A stretch of 64,000 nucleotides of DNA from positions 6,139,001 through 6,203,000 of the forward strand of contig JARHVA010000006.1 of the NCBI GenBank assembly GCA_037957365.1, given 5' to 3'. Below, one piece after another: positions 1-12,493 of the stretch (the first letter of the stretch is position 1; the number at the start of each line of letters is the position of its first letter). The notes under the pieces are model-generated. The model saw only the letters and a program-made list of their open reading frames with translations, was not told the DNA's origin and did no database searches. The DNA is from Torreya grandis (taxonomy: Eukaryota > Streptophyta > Pinopsida > Cupressales > Taxaceae). A program made the position numbers and the translations under genes.

Positions 1-582
1 ATGCACCCCATTAATCTCTCCATGCATCCTTAAAACATCAATTTGAACTGTAACAAAGTCATATGTCGTACCAAGCCCTTTATGTCAGATTGAAGTTGAG
101 AAAGTAACATATTTGAAGTTCTAAATTCCATGTCATCCCTAGAAGGAGTCTTAGGAGTTTCTTGCCCCCCTTTTTTTCTCTGAGTACTAAGACCCTCCAA
201 GCACAAACCTTAGGATGGTTTTCACCCTTAAAAAAGTATACTAGGAGATGGTATCATTTTGATCACATCACTAACATGAATCTAATGACTACTTTTGCAT
301 ACTAGGGTGAAAAATTTTGATACCAAAAAAGTGTACCGGTAGAATATAGCATTATGATCATCTCATCGAGATGAATCCAACAACTGCAAATGTGAAAAGG
401 GAAATTTTTTTTAGAATCTTTTTTTTTAATATTTTTTTCAAAAGAGCATTTTGAACAATACTATGATAACAAAAAAATTAATTCTTCCTAGACTGCAAGT
501 TATGTTTTTTGCTCCATTTGCTCATATAAGTCACGCCTCACCAGATCTAAAAAAAAAACACCACAGGAAACATACCCAAATC
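1..582. other. AT-rich non-coding sequence with a weak two-unit repeat
   Basis: No coding signal is supported. Positions about 229-310 and 330-410 resemble each other loosely (both run from a GTATAC/GTGTACC start through a GATCA-ATC-CATGAATC core), so they may be an old duplication. Since a PBS lies at 583-599 on the minus strand, this stretch may be the first internal bases of a decayed minus-strand LTR element, but no gag residue can be read. Confidence 0.4.
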
Positions 583-850
583 GAAACTCTGATACCACTT
601 GTAAGGAAATTACTTAGATGTTCGCACATAACTATTATATATCATACAAAATAGATAAAGATAAGAGATCACACAATAATAATTGACAATAAACTAGAAT
701 ACTAGATAAAATAGTAAAGCCACTTCGAGGTGGCAACCTCCACAATAATGTAATAAGAGCAAAATACTTAATATGATGATCAAAGACTAACCAGTACCTC
801 CTATATATAGTCTACTTAGCCATGGTTATTCTATAGGCTAACCTAACTAA
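583..850 (-). mobile_element. Probable U5 end and PBS of a copia-type LTR (fragment)
   Basis: Read on the minus strand, an LTR-like end CCTTACA is followed by AG and then TGGTATCAGAG, the usual plant primer binding site for initiator tRNA-Met (about 589-598 in plus coordinates). A TATA-like CTATATATAG at 801-810 lies upstream in the same orientation, where an LTR promoter would be. I could not find the other end of the LTR, a second LTR or a target-site duplication, so the right boundary is arbitrary. Seen: PBS and TATA-like box. Inferred: LTR identity. Confidence 0.45.
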
Positions 851-2488
851 GAACATAGAGAAATGTAACAAGAATATAAAAAAGTTATGTAAGACACAAG
901 TCAACCATGTATATCCCTGGGCATGCCAAAGGTTAAGGGCATAGTAGTTTTCTTTGTAATAATCATAATCTGTGTACTTGAAGCTATAGATCATTTGTGT
1001 AGATAATGTGTTTAATTTACTTCAAGCTCTTATATGTGTTTATGTTTAGTGAACAATTCATAAATTAAGCATTTCATTTCATTTTTCCTTAGACTCTTGC
1101 CTTATGTGATGATGAGTTTGATCCCCTTGTGAAACTCGACACATACTAGTGTAACTGTGGTTGGGCACATAGCTTAATTATTGAGTAATTAACACTTTCT
1201 CATACCTAGAACATCCTTTTCTACCCTACCTTAGTCCCTTTTTTATGTTTGGTTTAAGAACTAAACAAGTCCATCCCTTTTACTTAGGAATTGATGAAGG
1301 AAAGCCCAATAGCATTTAAGATTGGATTTGGTTAAACTATGTGAAGGTTGGAATTTATTTATTAAACTAGTATTGCATCCCCAATGGTAACATTGCATCT
1401 CTCAAAAACTCATTTCAAGCAGGCTACATCATGGATCCCAATACCTGCAGCTCATGCCTTGGATTGCTCTCAAGACAATCCTAAAATGGGAAGATGAAAG
1501 TCCCTTATTATCCCAAAGTTCACTCTAAACACTTAATCTCATATATGTCTTGGGGTTATATTTTGGACTAGATAACACAAGGCACGAGTTTTAGGGTATC
1601 AATTTTGTAAATAACCATATGGTGGAATAACGGTGATTAGAGTGGTTGTTTACATCGAATGATTCAAATATGATGTGAGTCTAGATTGTACTTGAGGTAG
1701 ATCGGTGGATTTATCCTAAGGTTAATTTGATATAAAAAAGTCAAATATGAGGGAAAGGTAGGGCAGAAAAAAAGGCTCTATGACTCAACTAAGGAATAAA
1801 CCCTTCTAAGCCAACTTCCTCTATCCTAGGCTGAGCAAATGTTCAAGAACTAGCACCTGCTATAAATTGCCATTAACATGGTTGACATACAAACACATTT
1901 AAGCATCAAAGGAAATAACTACAATGCATTTAATAATTATCATCAAATAAATTGTTAAAACTAAACTACATAGTACATCCCTGCCTCTAAGCGGTAATAA
2001 GTATGATTAATAATCAATGAGCATTCAGACTAACTATTTGTTCAATCCGAATAATTATAAAGCAAACAGTCACATAGCCTATTCTAGATTTATTAACTTA
2101 ATGGAAATCTGTAGTAAGATGTAGAAATTTTGGAAGAGACATAACTTCAACACAAACTTACTAAACAATCTAAAAATTGTATTTCTTATATTAATTATGA
2201 ACTTCTCCTCCTTTTGGAATGAGGAAAAAACATATATTTATAGCTTGGGATGGGGATACCTCATCCTCTAAGCTCAATCTAATTTTACAATGTCTAAATT
2301 AAGATTGTATACCAAAAATCCTATAGTATATGCATGTTTTACAATATAAATAAATATAATTCTTAATTTAGGCACATAAGTGCTTTTACAAAATAAACTG
2401 AAGCTAATGATAATAACAGCTTAAAATTAGAATGAAGACTCAATTAGAACTGCCAGTTTCAACTTGACTCAAATAACTATAGAATTGA
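851..2488. other. AT-rich intergenic sequence
   Basis: I see no gene, RNA gene, repeat or element boundary here. Open frames are short and have no recognisable motif. It directly abuts the giant-LTR retrotransposon and is part of its pre-insertion site. Confidence 0.5.
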
Positions 2489-2493
2489 TGTGG
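2489..2493. repeat. Left TSD (TGTGG) of the giant-LTR element
   Basis: TGTGG directly precedes the element's terminal TG at 2494 and recurs directly after its terminal CA at 32841-32845. A perfect 5-bp duplication 30 kb apart fits one LTR-retrotransposon integration. Confidence 0.9.
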
Positions 2494-4734
2494 TGCCATG
2501 CCCAAAATTTACACCCCTAGACACACATAAAAACTAAATTTTTTTGACACCTCACTCTAACACTCAACCATAATAACAAAATAAATAACAATCACTTACG
2601 ATAAATGCAAGGTTGATAATTAGTAAGCAACACTTTCTACAAATGAGTCTAAGTTCACAATACACAAGAATGTCACTTCATCCTAATGCAATAAAGGGGC
2701 ACAATAATAAATAGGACTCATGTCTATTCAAATTGAATGATCTACAAAATCAACACTAAAGGGCCAATATGCAATTTACATAGACTAGAAGATTGGTCAA
2801 ACTGGGTGTTACTAGACTACACCCTTCACAAACTCACTAGTCTACCCAAGACACTATAGACATAAATTGAATTTCTCAACTTGAAATCCAACTCAAAAAG
2901 ATGACATGACGATAGTAACAATGAAGAGTTAATTAAGTGAAGAGTAATAGGGTAAAAACTACAAAAGCACAAATACACCAACAACTCACAAAATGGTTCT
3001 AGATAAAACATCTTGAAAATAGGGGATATTAATTCGAAGTCACAAAAAAATTATTTATGTTCAAAACAACTAATATGAATAATAAAAATAGACCTAAGAT
3101 AACAAAAACTTAAAATAGATCTTCAAATCCATACGACACTTATCAACATTTTCAGTAGTATGCAAAAAAACAACATCAAATAGGGTACAAGATGATCTTG
3201 TTAAAAATATAAAATGACATGGTAAAACAAATATAAAAGGTTATACATGAATATGAAACTCAAATAAAGAGGTTAAATATTTTGGTTTTCAAAAATGCTA
3301 AACTAGAAAATTAATTTGACACCCTTTCTAGAGTGACTTCGTAGCCAAAAATAAGAATTAGCATAGATTTCTTAAATTGGAAGAATTACTAAAAAAAAGT
3401 AAATGTATCCGAAAGAATAAATTAAAATATTATATGGAAATCTAAAGGTATAGGAAATCATTACTAACTTTTGGATTAGCGAAGTGCTACTTCTAGATAT
3501 GTTTGGCAAGTCATTTCTAAATCAACTCTGCAAACTGAGTCATAACAGATGTAGAATTTCAATGGATGCCTCTAGAAATGGGGCCACCAAAAGATGATCA
3601 ATTGAGGAATATATATGATTATTATTGCTGCTCATTTTCATATTGAAGTTAATTTGATACCATGTCTTGGTAGCACTAAACCATGATCTTAAGTAATTAT
3701 TTAAACCTACTTAATCAGTTGCTCTAGGTTGATTTTCCACCAACTTTCATAGTGTGAACTTTAAGAGAGTTTCATCTACAAGTTATTGTTAACCTATCAA
3801 ATTTTACTTAACTTTTATAATGTTCATGTAGTTGAAAATCTATCCTTACTTGAAGAAATATGAGATAATGCGACAACTAAGAATATCAATCCAGTTACAT
3901 GAAGGTTATCACCTAGTTTTAAATTCAGCAAGGAGTTTTGATAGTCTATTCAAAGAGCTAGATAGTTATGGAAGGAAGTTTACACAAACGAATCTTTTAT
4001 TGGATTAAAATTACATTATCGTTAAACCATTAATAACACTTCTAGCATCACAAATGTATCAAGGATTTCTTATTTACTTACATAATTATAATTACAACAT
4101 CAATAATAACTCAGTTGATATTATGATAATGAATGTCTATGATAACCAAAAATATTCAAGAGTACATGATAATACTACTAATTTCAAAAAAACACATGGC
4201 TATTTTCTTAACCAGACAACCTTCTCAACATAAAAAATATATTATCTCTCTTTGCTTTATTTTTTGTTGGTAACTCTTTCTCCTGCACTAAAACATAGGC
4301 AACAACAAGTTAGCTTACATTGAGCAAGTGAAATCCAGTCACCATCTTTCATGTTAATAAAATAATGAACGTATCAAATAAGATATAAACTAAAATGATT
4401 TGTGTTACTGATTACACTAGTAACTCAATATAACTCAATGTTTAAAATAATGTTAGGCATGATCACACATAAACACTAATACATAAATACACATTTTTGC
4501 ATTCCCCCTCTCTTTATATAGAAAAATATAACCAATCTATTTGTAGTAATAATTGATTGCTAGAAAAAAAGTTTCACAGTGATAAATGGAAATCTAACTA
4601 GTCAAATGATAGTAAGGATATCCAACATACGAATCAAAGAGGCAAAGATCAAGGATCAAAGGAAAAAAAATATAGGTGAGTTAATTATAGAAAGATGAAG
4701 TACTCGTAGTGAGGAGAGGATATTTTGATAAGAA

Positions 4735-4739
4735 GTTAA
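4735..4739. repeat. Left TSD (GTTAA) of copia-1
   Basis: GTTAA precedes the TG terminus at 4740 and recurs at 8829-8833 after the CA terminus. The uninterrupted site (AAGAAGTTAAGCTACCAATCC) is present in the other giant LTR near 29005-29025, which proves the insertion boundary. Confidence 0.95.
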
Positions 4740-4809
4740 TGTTAGGTTGTGGAGCTAAAAGCTTCAACTTTACAGACAAAGAAAATGAGGTTGCTGAAGA
4801 TCCAGAAGA

Positions 4810-4923
4810 ACCGGCGTCGATAGTATGACTGACGTCGGTCAAGATGAAGCAGAAGGCAACTGGCGTCGACAAGGAGCCGGCCAACATCGGTCAGCACCAG
4901 GCAAGCAGGGATCGACGTCGGTC
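4810..4923. promoter_or_regulatory. Palindrome cluster (ACCGACGTCGGT type) in copia-1 U3
   Basis: About five degenerate copies of a 12-bp palindrome lie at 4810-4821, 4827-4840, 4858-4871, 4879-4892 and 4910-4923. The best copy contains GACGTCGGTC. ACCGAC and its complement GTCGGT match the plant DRE/CRT core (A/GCCGAC), and the centre is ACGT. The cluster sits about 150-250 bp upstream of the TATA-like box, where LTR enhancers usually lie. The regulatory role is inference; the repetition is directly visible. Confidence 0.6.
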
Positions 4924-5064
4924 GCCTGTGTGTTTCAGAACTGTTCGTTCCATGAACAGTTAGTTAAGTGAACGAAGTGTTTGCATGTAAAGGCTATTGC
5001 AAGTCTTGAGCTGCGTGTCTATTATTAGTAAACTAAGAGTCTAAGTTATTGTTTAAGTCTGAGA

Positions 5065-5075
5065 TCTATTTATAG
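5065..5075 (+). promoter_or_regulatory. TATA-like box of copia-1 5' LTR
   Basis: TCTATTTATAG, followed by GACCCATTGG. The same context (GATCTAT-TA-AGAC-CATGGG like) occurs in the 3' LTR at 8216-8226, in copia-2 on the minus strand at 17573-17582, and in the solo LTR at 31839-31848. Position and conservation across the family support a promoter. Confidence 0.65.
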
Positions 5076-5679
5076 ACCCATTGGCATGTATTGTAAAGAG
5101 TGCTAGTGAAGAGAACAAAGTGTGTGTTCCTCCTAGTTCCACTATGAGCTAGAAAGGAAGGCAAGGAAGATCCTTCCATTGTAAGATCATTGAGTTGTAG
5201 GTTGTTGCAAGCTCATAGGAGATCTACATGTGTGAGTATGGTCTATTGAATTGCAGGTTCCAGGTTCATGGGAGATCTACTTGAAGTACTTTAGAGTGTT
5301 TGGGTACTGGCAGGGTTATTACTGACTGGTTGGAGAGGTGAACACCAATTCTATGTGTGAGTTGTGTGTTGGGACCGTTTTTGGTAGGAGAGTGTTTTTG
5401 AAGAAGAATTACTGTACACTTGAGGTGTGGGAAGCCTCTGTAAGGTGGAAGAGTGTGGCGGCTCTTTATTGTATTCTTTTCTGTACAAGTATTAATACAA
5501 GATTGTATATTGTCTCTCATATTCTGTGCTATTTGTGAATTCTAGTTACTTGTACTTTTAGATATTTCCGCATGTTTAATTGCTTGTATTTGGTAATCAT
5601 ATTGTGCTCTTTCTGAGGAGCAAGATCCTAACAAGTGGGATCAGAACAAGGTGTGTTTGTTCTTGGATTCCCCAACAAC

Positions 5680-5691
5680 TGGTATCAGAGC
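5680..5691 (+). other. Copia-1 primer binding site
   Basis: TGGTATCAGAGC, complementary to the 3' end of plant initiator tRNA-Met, lies two bases after the 5' LTR end. It fixes the LTR boundary and the orientation. Confidence 0.92.
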
Positions 5692-5811
5692 TTTTAGGTT
5701 GGGATACTAACAAGTTGGTTCAGATCTGGTTAGTGTGTGTTGATTATAGGTTACTCACAGGGTTTCTGTTTGAGTGGGAGTAGAGAATTGGCAGAAGACA
5801 GTAAGCTACAA

Positions 5812-7850
5812 ATGGAAAAGTTTAATGGCAGGAGGTCCAAATCTAGGTATGGCAGAATAACCTACTAGAAATGTGGAAAGAAAGAGCAGGGAAAAGAAGA
5901 TTGTTGGTTGGTAGCAGATCATCATGAAGGACATGAAGAAGAAGCAGATGTTGCAGAGTTCGTTGCACAGGATGCTCTGGTATGTTCTTTAGATAAAGTA
6001 GAATCTTGGGTTTTAGATTCTGGTGCCTCTTTTCATGCATCCCCAAATAGGGAATTTTTTCATGAGTATGTCCAGGGAGACTTTGGAGAAATTTGTGTAG
6101 GGGATGGTAAGCCTTGTAAGATGGTTGGCAAAGGGAAAGTAAAGCTGAAATTGTAGACAGGTAACACATGGGTGTTGAAGGAGGTCATGCATGTCCCAGT
6201 TCTAGAGCAAAATTTTATTTCTGTAAGCAGTTTGGGTGATGAGGGTTGCACAGTAACTCTCACATCGGACTCTTGGAAGGTTACCAAGGGTGAACTTATT
6301 ATAGCAAGAGGTAAGAAAGTAGGTACGCTTTATCTATCTACTTGTATTACTGATTCTCTTTCTGGGTTATCTACTTCAGCTGTAGATTCGAAGATGTGGC
6401 TTAATAGGCTTAGTCACATGAATAAGAAGGAGATGCATGTTCTTGAGTCAAAGGGTATGCTTTTGGATTTGAAGAGCATAGATCGAGATTTCTATATGCA
6501 GAAGAAGAAGGTGACGTTTCTTGAGAAATTCGATGCTAGTGACAAGAATAGGAAAGCCTTGGTTTTCAAGGAGAAGGTGACGGACAGAGTTCAGCACAAG
6601 GGGCAAAAGAATTCTGAGTAGAGCAAGGGTGATTTGGACAAGGGTTTGATCCAAAAGGATCTCGCGGGTAGAAGTCAGTTCTCACAAGCAAAACACAGAG
6701 ACCGACGTCAGCAAGAAAACTGGCATCGGCGTCTAGACAGGGACTGACATCGACTATGTGTAGCCTGATGTTGGTGACTCAGGGCAGATAAATATCGGCG
6801 TCGGTCAAGGGAGAACTGACGTCGGTCAAGGGGGAACCGACGTCGGTGATGAGGCAGTCACAGGGAACCGACATCGATCGGGTGCAGACTGGAATGTGAC
6901 CGGCATCAGTCACTGAGATGAATTTTGGGTGGCCAGCAAGCTGTCAAGGAGTCTCAAGCACCCATATGGAGGACTTAAAGGGTATGTAAGCCTCAAATTT
7001 GTCATTTCCCTTCTTTACACTACTTGTTTCTCACTTATGGTAAAGAACCATGAAGTTGTTAAAGAAGCAGAGCAAGTAGATCCAGGAAACAGTGGCAGCT
7101 TGGCATGGATGAAGGATGTGATTCCCTGGAGGAGAACCAAACAAGAGTTTTAGGTGGAGTTTCCAGCTGGAAGTAAGCACTGAGAGACGAATGGATGTTC
7201 AGGATGAAGAAGAGCAAAAATGGACACGTGAGATGATAGGCCAGGGTATATGGTCTTGAGTAAGCTGCAGGACAATGGAGGTTTGATCATTGTGTTTCTC
7301 TTTACCAGGTTGGATTATATTAGCTACATTATCCTATTACTGTATGATGTGCTTGTTGCAGGGTTACATATACAGGGTATTGTTGAACTAAAGGTAAAGC
7401 TAGTTCAGAGGTGTGTCATGAGGAATCTGGGAGCAGCAAGATTCTTTGGCATGAGTGTGTTCTAGGGACATGGAAGGTCACAGGTTGACTTTGTTTCAGG
7501 ATGATTGTGTGAGACCGGTTAGCATGCCAATGGTTGGACAATTCACATAATGAGGTTAAGTGTATGGTATGTACTAGACCTGAGTTTTCCCAAGCAGTGG
7601 GAGTTGTCACAAGTTTGGAGCCAATCTGGGAAAGAAGCATTGGAGGGCAGTTTAGTGGATTCTTAGAGGGACCAGCAGTAGGTGCACATGCTATGCAGGG
7701 TCAAGTTATTTTCTACATGGTTTGTAGATGTGGATGTGGCAGGTGATTTGGATGACAGGTGTTGCACCACAGGGTGTGTGGTGGTTGGTCTTCCAGAGTG
7801 ATCTTGAAGAGGGATAAAAAGCCAAGGGAACAAACTAGATGATGTATAGG
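5812..7850 (+). pseudogene. Copia-1 gag-pol relic
   Basis: The start is taken at the ATG giving MEKFNG, the equivalent of MKKFNG in copia-2; nearly all gag after it is gone and the text jumps to a ruined zinc knuckle near 5869-5910, where a first Cys and the His are lost. Protease follows with WVLDSGASFH (about 6007-6036, the catalytic DSGA intact), then the pre-integrase domain to about 6530. Integrase is almost absent. A palindrome array occupies 6690-6910. RT traces follow: EENQT near 7125, a broken catalytic box near 7343, and a degenerate RNase H trace near 7720-7790 ending just before the PPT. Stops and frameshifts are frequent, so no product is expected. Copia-2 shows the same text better preserved. 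Confidence 0.9.
6690..6910. repeat. Internal palindrome array of copia-1
   Basis: About ten degenerate copies of ACCGACGTCGGT, including near-perfect AACCGACGTCGGTG near 6836-6850, lie between the integrase and RT remnants. The same array occupies the same place in copia-2 (19335-19525). The motif also forms the LTR clusters. Confidence 0.8.
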
Positions 7851-7879
7851 TACAGGTATAGTTGCATCTATTTATCTCC

Positions 7880-7890
7880 AAGTGGGAGAT
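7880..7890 (+). other. Copia-1 polypurine tract
   Basis: AAGTGGGAGAT directly precedes the 3' LTR. It is the usual plant copia PPT and is identical to the complement of 17883-17893 in copia-2. Confidence 0.9.
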
Positions 7891-8828
7891 TATTAGGTTG
7901 TGGAGCTAAAAGCTTCAACTTTGCAGACGAAGAAAAGGAGGTTGCTGAAGATCCAGAAGAACCAACGTCGATAGTATGACCGACACTGGTCAAGATGAAG
8001 CAGAAGGCAACCGGCATTGGTAGGGAGTCGACCAACATCAGTCAGCACCAGGCAAGCAGGGACCGACATCGGTCGCCTGTGTGTTCCAGAACTGTTCGTT
8101 GCACGAACAGTTAGTTAAGTGAACGGAGTGTTTGCATGTAAAGGCTATTGCAAGTCTTGAGCTGTGTGTCTATTATTAGTAAACTAAGAGTCTAAGTTAT
8201 TGTTTAAGTCTGGGATCTATTTATAGACCCATTGGCATGTATTGTAAAGAGTGCTAGTGAAGAGAACAAAGTGTGTGTTCCTCCTAGTTCCACTATGAGC
8301 TAGAAAGGAAGGCAAGGAAGATCCTTCCATTGTAAGATCATTGAGTTGCAGGTTGTTGCAAGCTCATAGGAGATCTACATGTGTGAGTATGGTATGTTGA
8401 ATTGCAGGTTGCAGGTTCATGGGAGATCTACTTGAAGTACTTTAGAGTGCTTGGGTACTGGCAGGGTTATTACTGACTGGTTGGAGAGGTGAACACCAAT
8501 TTTGTGTGTGAGTTGTGTGTTGGGACCGTTTTTGGTAGGAGAGTTTTTTTGAAGAAGAATTACTGTACACTTGAGGTGTGGGAAGCCTCTGTAAGGTGGA
8601 AGAGTGTGGCGGCTCTTTATTGTATTCTTTTCTGTACAAGTATTAATACAAGATTGTATATTGTCTCTCATATTCTGTTTTATTTGTGAATTCTAGTTAC
8701 TTGTACTTCTAGATATTTTCGCATGTTTAATTGCTTGTATTTGGTAATCATATTGTGCTCTTTCTGAGGAGCAAGATCCTAACAAGTGGGATCAGAACAA
8801 GGTGTGTTTGTTCTTGGATTCCCTGACA
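7891..8828 (+). repeat. Copia-1 3' LTR
   Basis: 938 bp, beginning TATTAGG (the terminal TG has become TA) and ending CCTGACA. It pairs with 4740-5677. The palindrome cluster here (about 7960-8073) is more eroded than in the 5' LTR. Its TATA-like box lies at 8216-8226. Confidence 0.95.
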
Positions 8829-8833
8829 GTTAA
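8829..8833. repeat. Right TSD (GTTAA) of copia-1
   Basis: Second copy of GTTAA; the giant LTR resumes at once with GCTACTAATCC. Confidence 0.95.
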
Positions 8834-11654
8834 GCTACTAATCCATTGATTACCTAAAAGATTAAAGTTATGCAAAGAAGGAAAAACTAAAACACAATAT
8901 TCCTCCACTAATATTATTTCCACTAAATACGAACTCGATTAAGGAAATAAGGTTTACCCAATCATAATCTAGTAATTCCACTAGTTGGCCGAAATAAGAT
9001 AAAGGTAAAGGGTAATTATGCCAAAAGTTAAAAACAAACTTAGAGTCATTCAAATAAAAGAAATAAAAATAAAATAAGAAACATACAAACGAAGGAATTA
9101 AATTCAAAACAAGATTAGATTTAAATATTTCTCCTAGTCATAAGGTATTTCATTCATCCAATAGCGTAGTTGTAAGACTAATGAGGAGTCAACAAATTGG
9201 TATTAACCTCATGTTATGTCTAAGTTTTGGATGGAGCCATTAACAAGGTAAGGAAAGTATTAAAAACTATTCAAGAATACAATATTAAAAACCATTCAAT
9301 AAGGAAAAACACAACAATTTTCTTATCTAAAAAAATAAACTTACAGCTTCAAGTATCCACACAAGCTCTACACCCCATTATCCTAAAACATAACCAAAAC
9401 TTATTTCCTTCCCATGCACTTAGATGACAGGTATGCCACATACTTACCAAGTTGGAATTATTTTATGGCAATATGTTATAGGTAAGAACTAAATTATTTA
9501 TATATAAATATATCTATTTTGTTTTAATCAATCTACATTGCGCCAATCAAACCACCAATAATGAATTTTAATTTCAATGTTGCTCTATTACACCATTCCC
9601 AAGTCACTGGCAAATAGTTTTACTTAAATTTCATTCTATTTTTGTGACATATCCAAGTCACCAATAATTGATAATAATTTCCATTTCACACTACTACAGT
9701 GCCATTTCCCAATCAATTGAAAATTATTTCAAGTAAATTCTTCTATTGGGCCATTTATAGAGACTAACAACATATACAAAAATCAAAGGTTTGACTCCAA
9801 CATTATATATCTAAAGCTATGTATAGGTGGTAAAAAAAAAGTTAATGTACAACTAAAAACATGCAGTAGTAGACATGTGCAAGATAGTGAGATATTTAAC
9901 CATTTCACTCCATACAGGCCAGACAACCAATCAAAACCATCATTTAACCAAGCTGGAAAAAAAAGTTTAAAATTTTAGTGTGAAGCGAACTAGATAAAGG
10001 AGCATCTCAAGATTAGATGTAAACCACTGTCAAAATTAAAGCAACAGGCAGGAAAACTAAGCATTACTATGACAAAACCCACACAAGATAATGGTACAAC
10101 ACAAGCCAAAATCATTGTAGTATATTCATTTAACCATTCATTATCTAATTACAATAAAAGAATGATAGAATATGTTCACTTTCCTGGTCAATTTCTCCCT
10201 CAATAGTATTGTGTCTTCTTTCCAGTGAATTCCTTCAACCAAAAAAAAACTTTTGCATTTATATTTTTCTTCTCAAATGTATTAAATTATGAGCATGGCA
10301 CGGATAGGTGAGAGATTTAATTGTTTTGGGTGAAACAAGATAGCAACTCCTTTGATCACACCACCCTTTGACTGTGCTTTGGTTTGCCACCAAAATTCAA
10401 TCCCCTCTCCAACTACACCACCTTCCTTCAGTAACCCCTTGATGATTTAAATTTTGATTGGGTGGACATGGCTGTCTAGACCTGGGCGCCATACTTCTAT
10501 TTGTTTATTTTTTTATTTATTCATTTTATTATTATTTGTTTTTTTATTTATTTTAAATAATACAATTGATAAATCAACACCCATTAAGTTATAAAAACAT
10601 CATTAATGAGATTATATGCTTGGGCCTTGTAATTAACAATATTTAATTATAATCTCAAATCTTATTATGATTATGTTCCTTGACCATAGGGATGGGTAAA
10701 TATAATACTTAAATAATATCAACATATGCATGATTGGATATCGAGAAAATTAGGAACAATTGATCCCCGATCAATGATGGTCTTCATACAAGGTTGTTCA
10801 TCATAGAAATTTGACAAAGGTTTTTCTAACTATGGCTCAAAAGAACAACATAATCATAGATATTATCACGCTTAACTCTAGTCCTAATCAGGGTGTTAAC
10901 CAAAAGGGTTAAATTCAAAGAAAATAATGTATTAATATGTTTATGATATAATAACTTGATCTAATTTAAAACATTAGTAAGGAAGAAAGAAGCTACTTGA
11001 ATGCAAGAAAACCCATCTTTGAGCGATGATGAAGTATACACCAAAATTTCTAAAACTATACACCAGAACACCAAAATTTTAGGGTATGATGAGGATAAAA
11101 GATAAGCTTATCTTATTTTGAAGTCCATAATTTCTTTTATGAGTCTAAGTCATCCCTAGTAAACATGTTATTTCACACTTATAATCATTAATGAAGTATT
11201 ATGGTTATCATTATGGTCATACTTTTGGCCTTAGTTATTCATTAGGGTGAGTATAGAAAGCGTTTTAAATCCCACCATAAATATGTTGTTGCATCTACCT
11301 CAAAACTTCATCATGCGATAGTTAAAACACATAATAAACCCAAATTCTGATAGAACATAAGAATTATTTGTTGGACTATTCAGACCACCAACATCAACCA
11401 GATTAGGGGGGAAGTAATTCTTAAGAATCCTCACTCATAAAATTCCTATCTTAGGTTCAAAATCCGCTACATGCTAAAAGTAATGTGATAATGAAAGTCA
11501 ACATATAATTCGAGACCGAAGTAATGCTCACTAATAATTAACAAAGATATCACTCACAAGACAAAATAACACTATGGAGTCACAACACACATCAATCACC
11601 ATGAAGGTGTTGAAACTACTTAAGGATAAATAGCTAAGCATAAGGGGTTTTACA

Positions 11655-11669
11655 TTCTCCCCCTTTGGG
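11655..11669 (-). other. Polypurine tract of the giant-LTR element
   Basis: On the minus strand, CCAAAGGGGGAGAA lies directly against the 3' LTR start TGTAAAACCCC. With the PBS at the other end, it defines the 2.7-kb internal region. Confidence 0.85.
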
Positions 11670-12356
11670 AATAACATCATTTACGATGCATCACAACTCA
11701 TGTAGAAAACTCCACCATAAGTACAATTGTAAGGCAACAATAGGCACCACACCGAGAGTGTAAGTACACAAATTGCTAACTCTCAGAATGGTCATACAAT
11801 GGATCGATCAAGGATTTGCTATCAAAACTGACATAATGCTTGAATATAGAGTATCAAATAGCTACTCAATCTCACAAAATACTTGTATGTCATCCTGAGG
11901 TGAACATATACTAAGTAAAAATTGAAATTCTACGATGAGTATGCCATGTAAATAATAATGTTATTCCCTAATAGTGTTGTACCAAACTTATCATACACTA
12001 CAAAATCCAATTATCATGTCAAGCCATACTTCCTATTGATTCCCATTGATCAATCTAATAAGGTACCAAAAGAAACATGGATAGGCCCAAATATGAGCAA
12101 ATGAGGACACAAACCATCCCAAGGTAAACCATGTTGTCACACACATCTGTCCAACCCACTAGAAACCAAAATCCATTGATATGAGCATAAGAGTTATGGT
12201 ATACATCCAATGTCTAAATTATACTAAGATAAGAATGATGAACACCAAATGTGTAGAAATTATACTACTAAGATAAGTATCCATCCATGGTAATACCATC
12301 CAAAGCAAACTAAATAATATTGAGCCATACTAGATCATGGTAAGAGGCATCTCGAT

Positions 12357-12493
12357 TACCTCTCAGAGGTACGAGGCATCCCTATTACCTCATAGAGGTT
12401 TGAGCATATCAATTACCTCCTAGAGATATAAGGAACACTATTTATTACCTCCCAAAGGTAGGGGAAATACCTATAAATTACATCCTAGATGTC
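12357..12493. repeat. Five-unit inverted-repeat (hairpin) array
   Basis: Five 15-bp inverted repeats at 12357-12371, 12386-12400, 12414-12428, 12446-12460 and 12479-12493, spaced 28-33 bp. Unit 1, TACCTCTCAGAGGTA, is a perfect palindrome. Unit 5, TACATCCTAGATGTC, has changed on both arms (ACATC/GATGT) and still pairs. Units 2-4 carry one or two arm changes. Function is unknown; it lies in the internal region where packaging or other cis signals could be. Confidence 0.7.

Larger units (their letters stand above)
4740..5677 (+). repeat. Copia-1 5' LTR
   Basis: 938 bp, starting TGTTAGGTTGTGGAGC and ending CCCAACA just before the PBS. The matching 3' LTR is exactly as long. Differences concentrate in the CG-rich palindrome cluster at 4810-4923 and are mostly C/T and G/A, as expected from decay of methylated CG sites. 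Confidence 0.95.
4740..8828 (+). mobile_element. Copia-1: deleted Ty1/copia element with both LTRs
   Basis: A 4,089-bp plus-strand element with two 938-bp LTRs, PBS TGGTATCAGAGC, PPT AAGTGGGAGAT and a TSD. Internal DNA is only 2,213 bp because most of gag, most of integrase and much of the RT are missing. What remains (zinc-knuckle region, protease, pre-integrase domain, RT and RNase H fragments, in that order) is the copia order. It belongs to the same family as copia-2 (minus strand, 17132-22087) and the solo LTR at 31499: their LTRs share the 5' stretch GGAGCTAAAAGCTTCA and the ACCGACGTCGGT-type palindromes. Confidence 0.95.
2494..11654 (-). repeat. 3' LTR of the giant-LTR element (interrupted by copia-1)
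   Basis: Aligns by eye along its length with 14391-32840 after inserts are removed. Example anchors are 2500-2760 with 14395-14660, 8840-9000 with 29000-29180, and 11290-11400 with 31470 plus 32490-32580. It ends with GGGGTTTTACA at 11654, directly against the PPT, and begins TGCCATGCCC at 2494, one transition from TGTCATGCCC at 14391. Length without copia-1 and its TSD is 5,067 bp. No protein-coding signal is seen inside the LTR. Confidence 0.9.

Noticed and set aside
812..994. 60-codon minus-strand frame rich in aromatic residues
   Set aside because: Lies over the probable LTR and TATA region; no motif.
5266..5538. Open frames on both strands repeated at 8417-8689
   Set aside because: They are the same part of the two copia-1 LTRs; the frames have no protein signature and the repetition is explained by the LTR pair.
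9227..9427. 66-codon frame repeated at 29406-29606
   Set aside because: Same part of the two giant LTRs. It is open in both, but short and without similarity to a known protein; the LTR pair explains the repetition.
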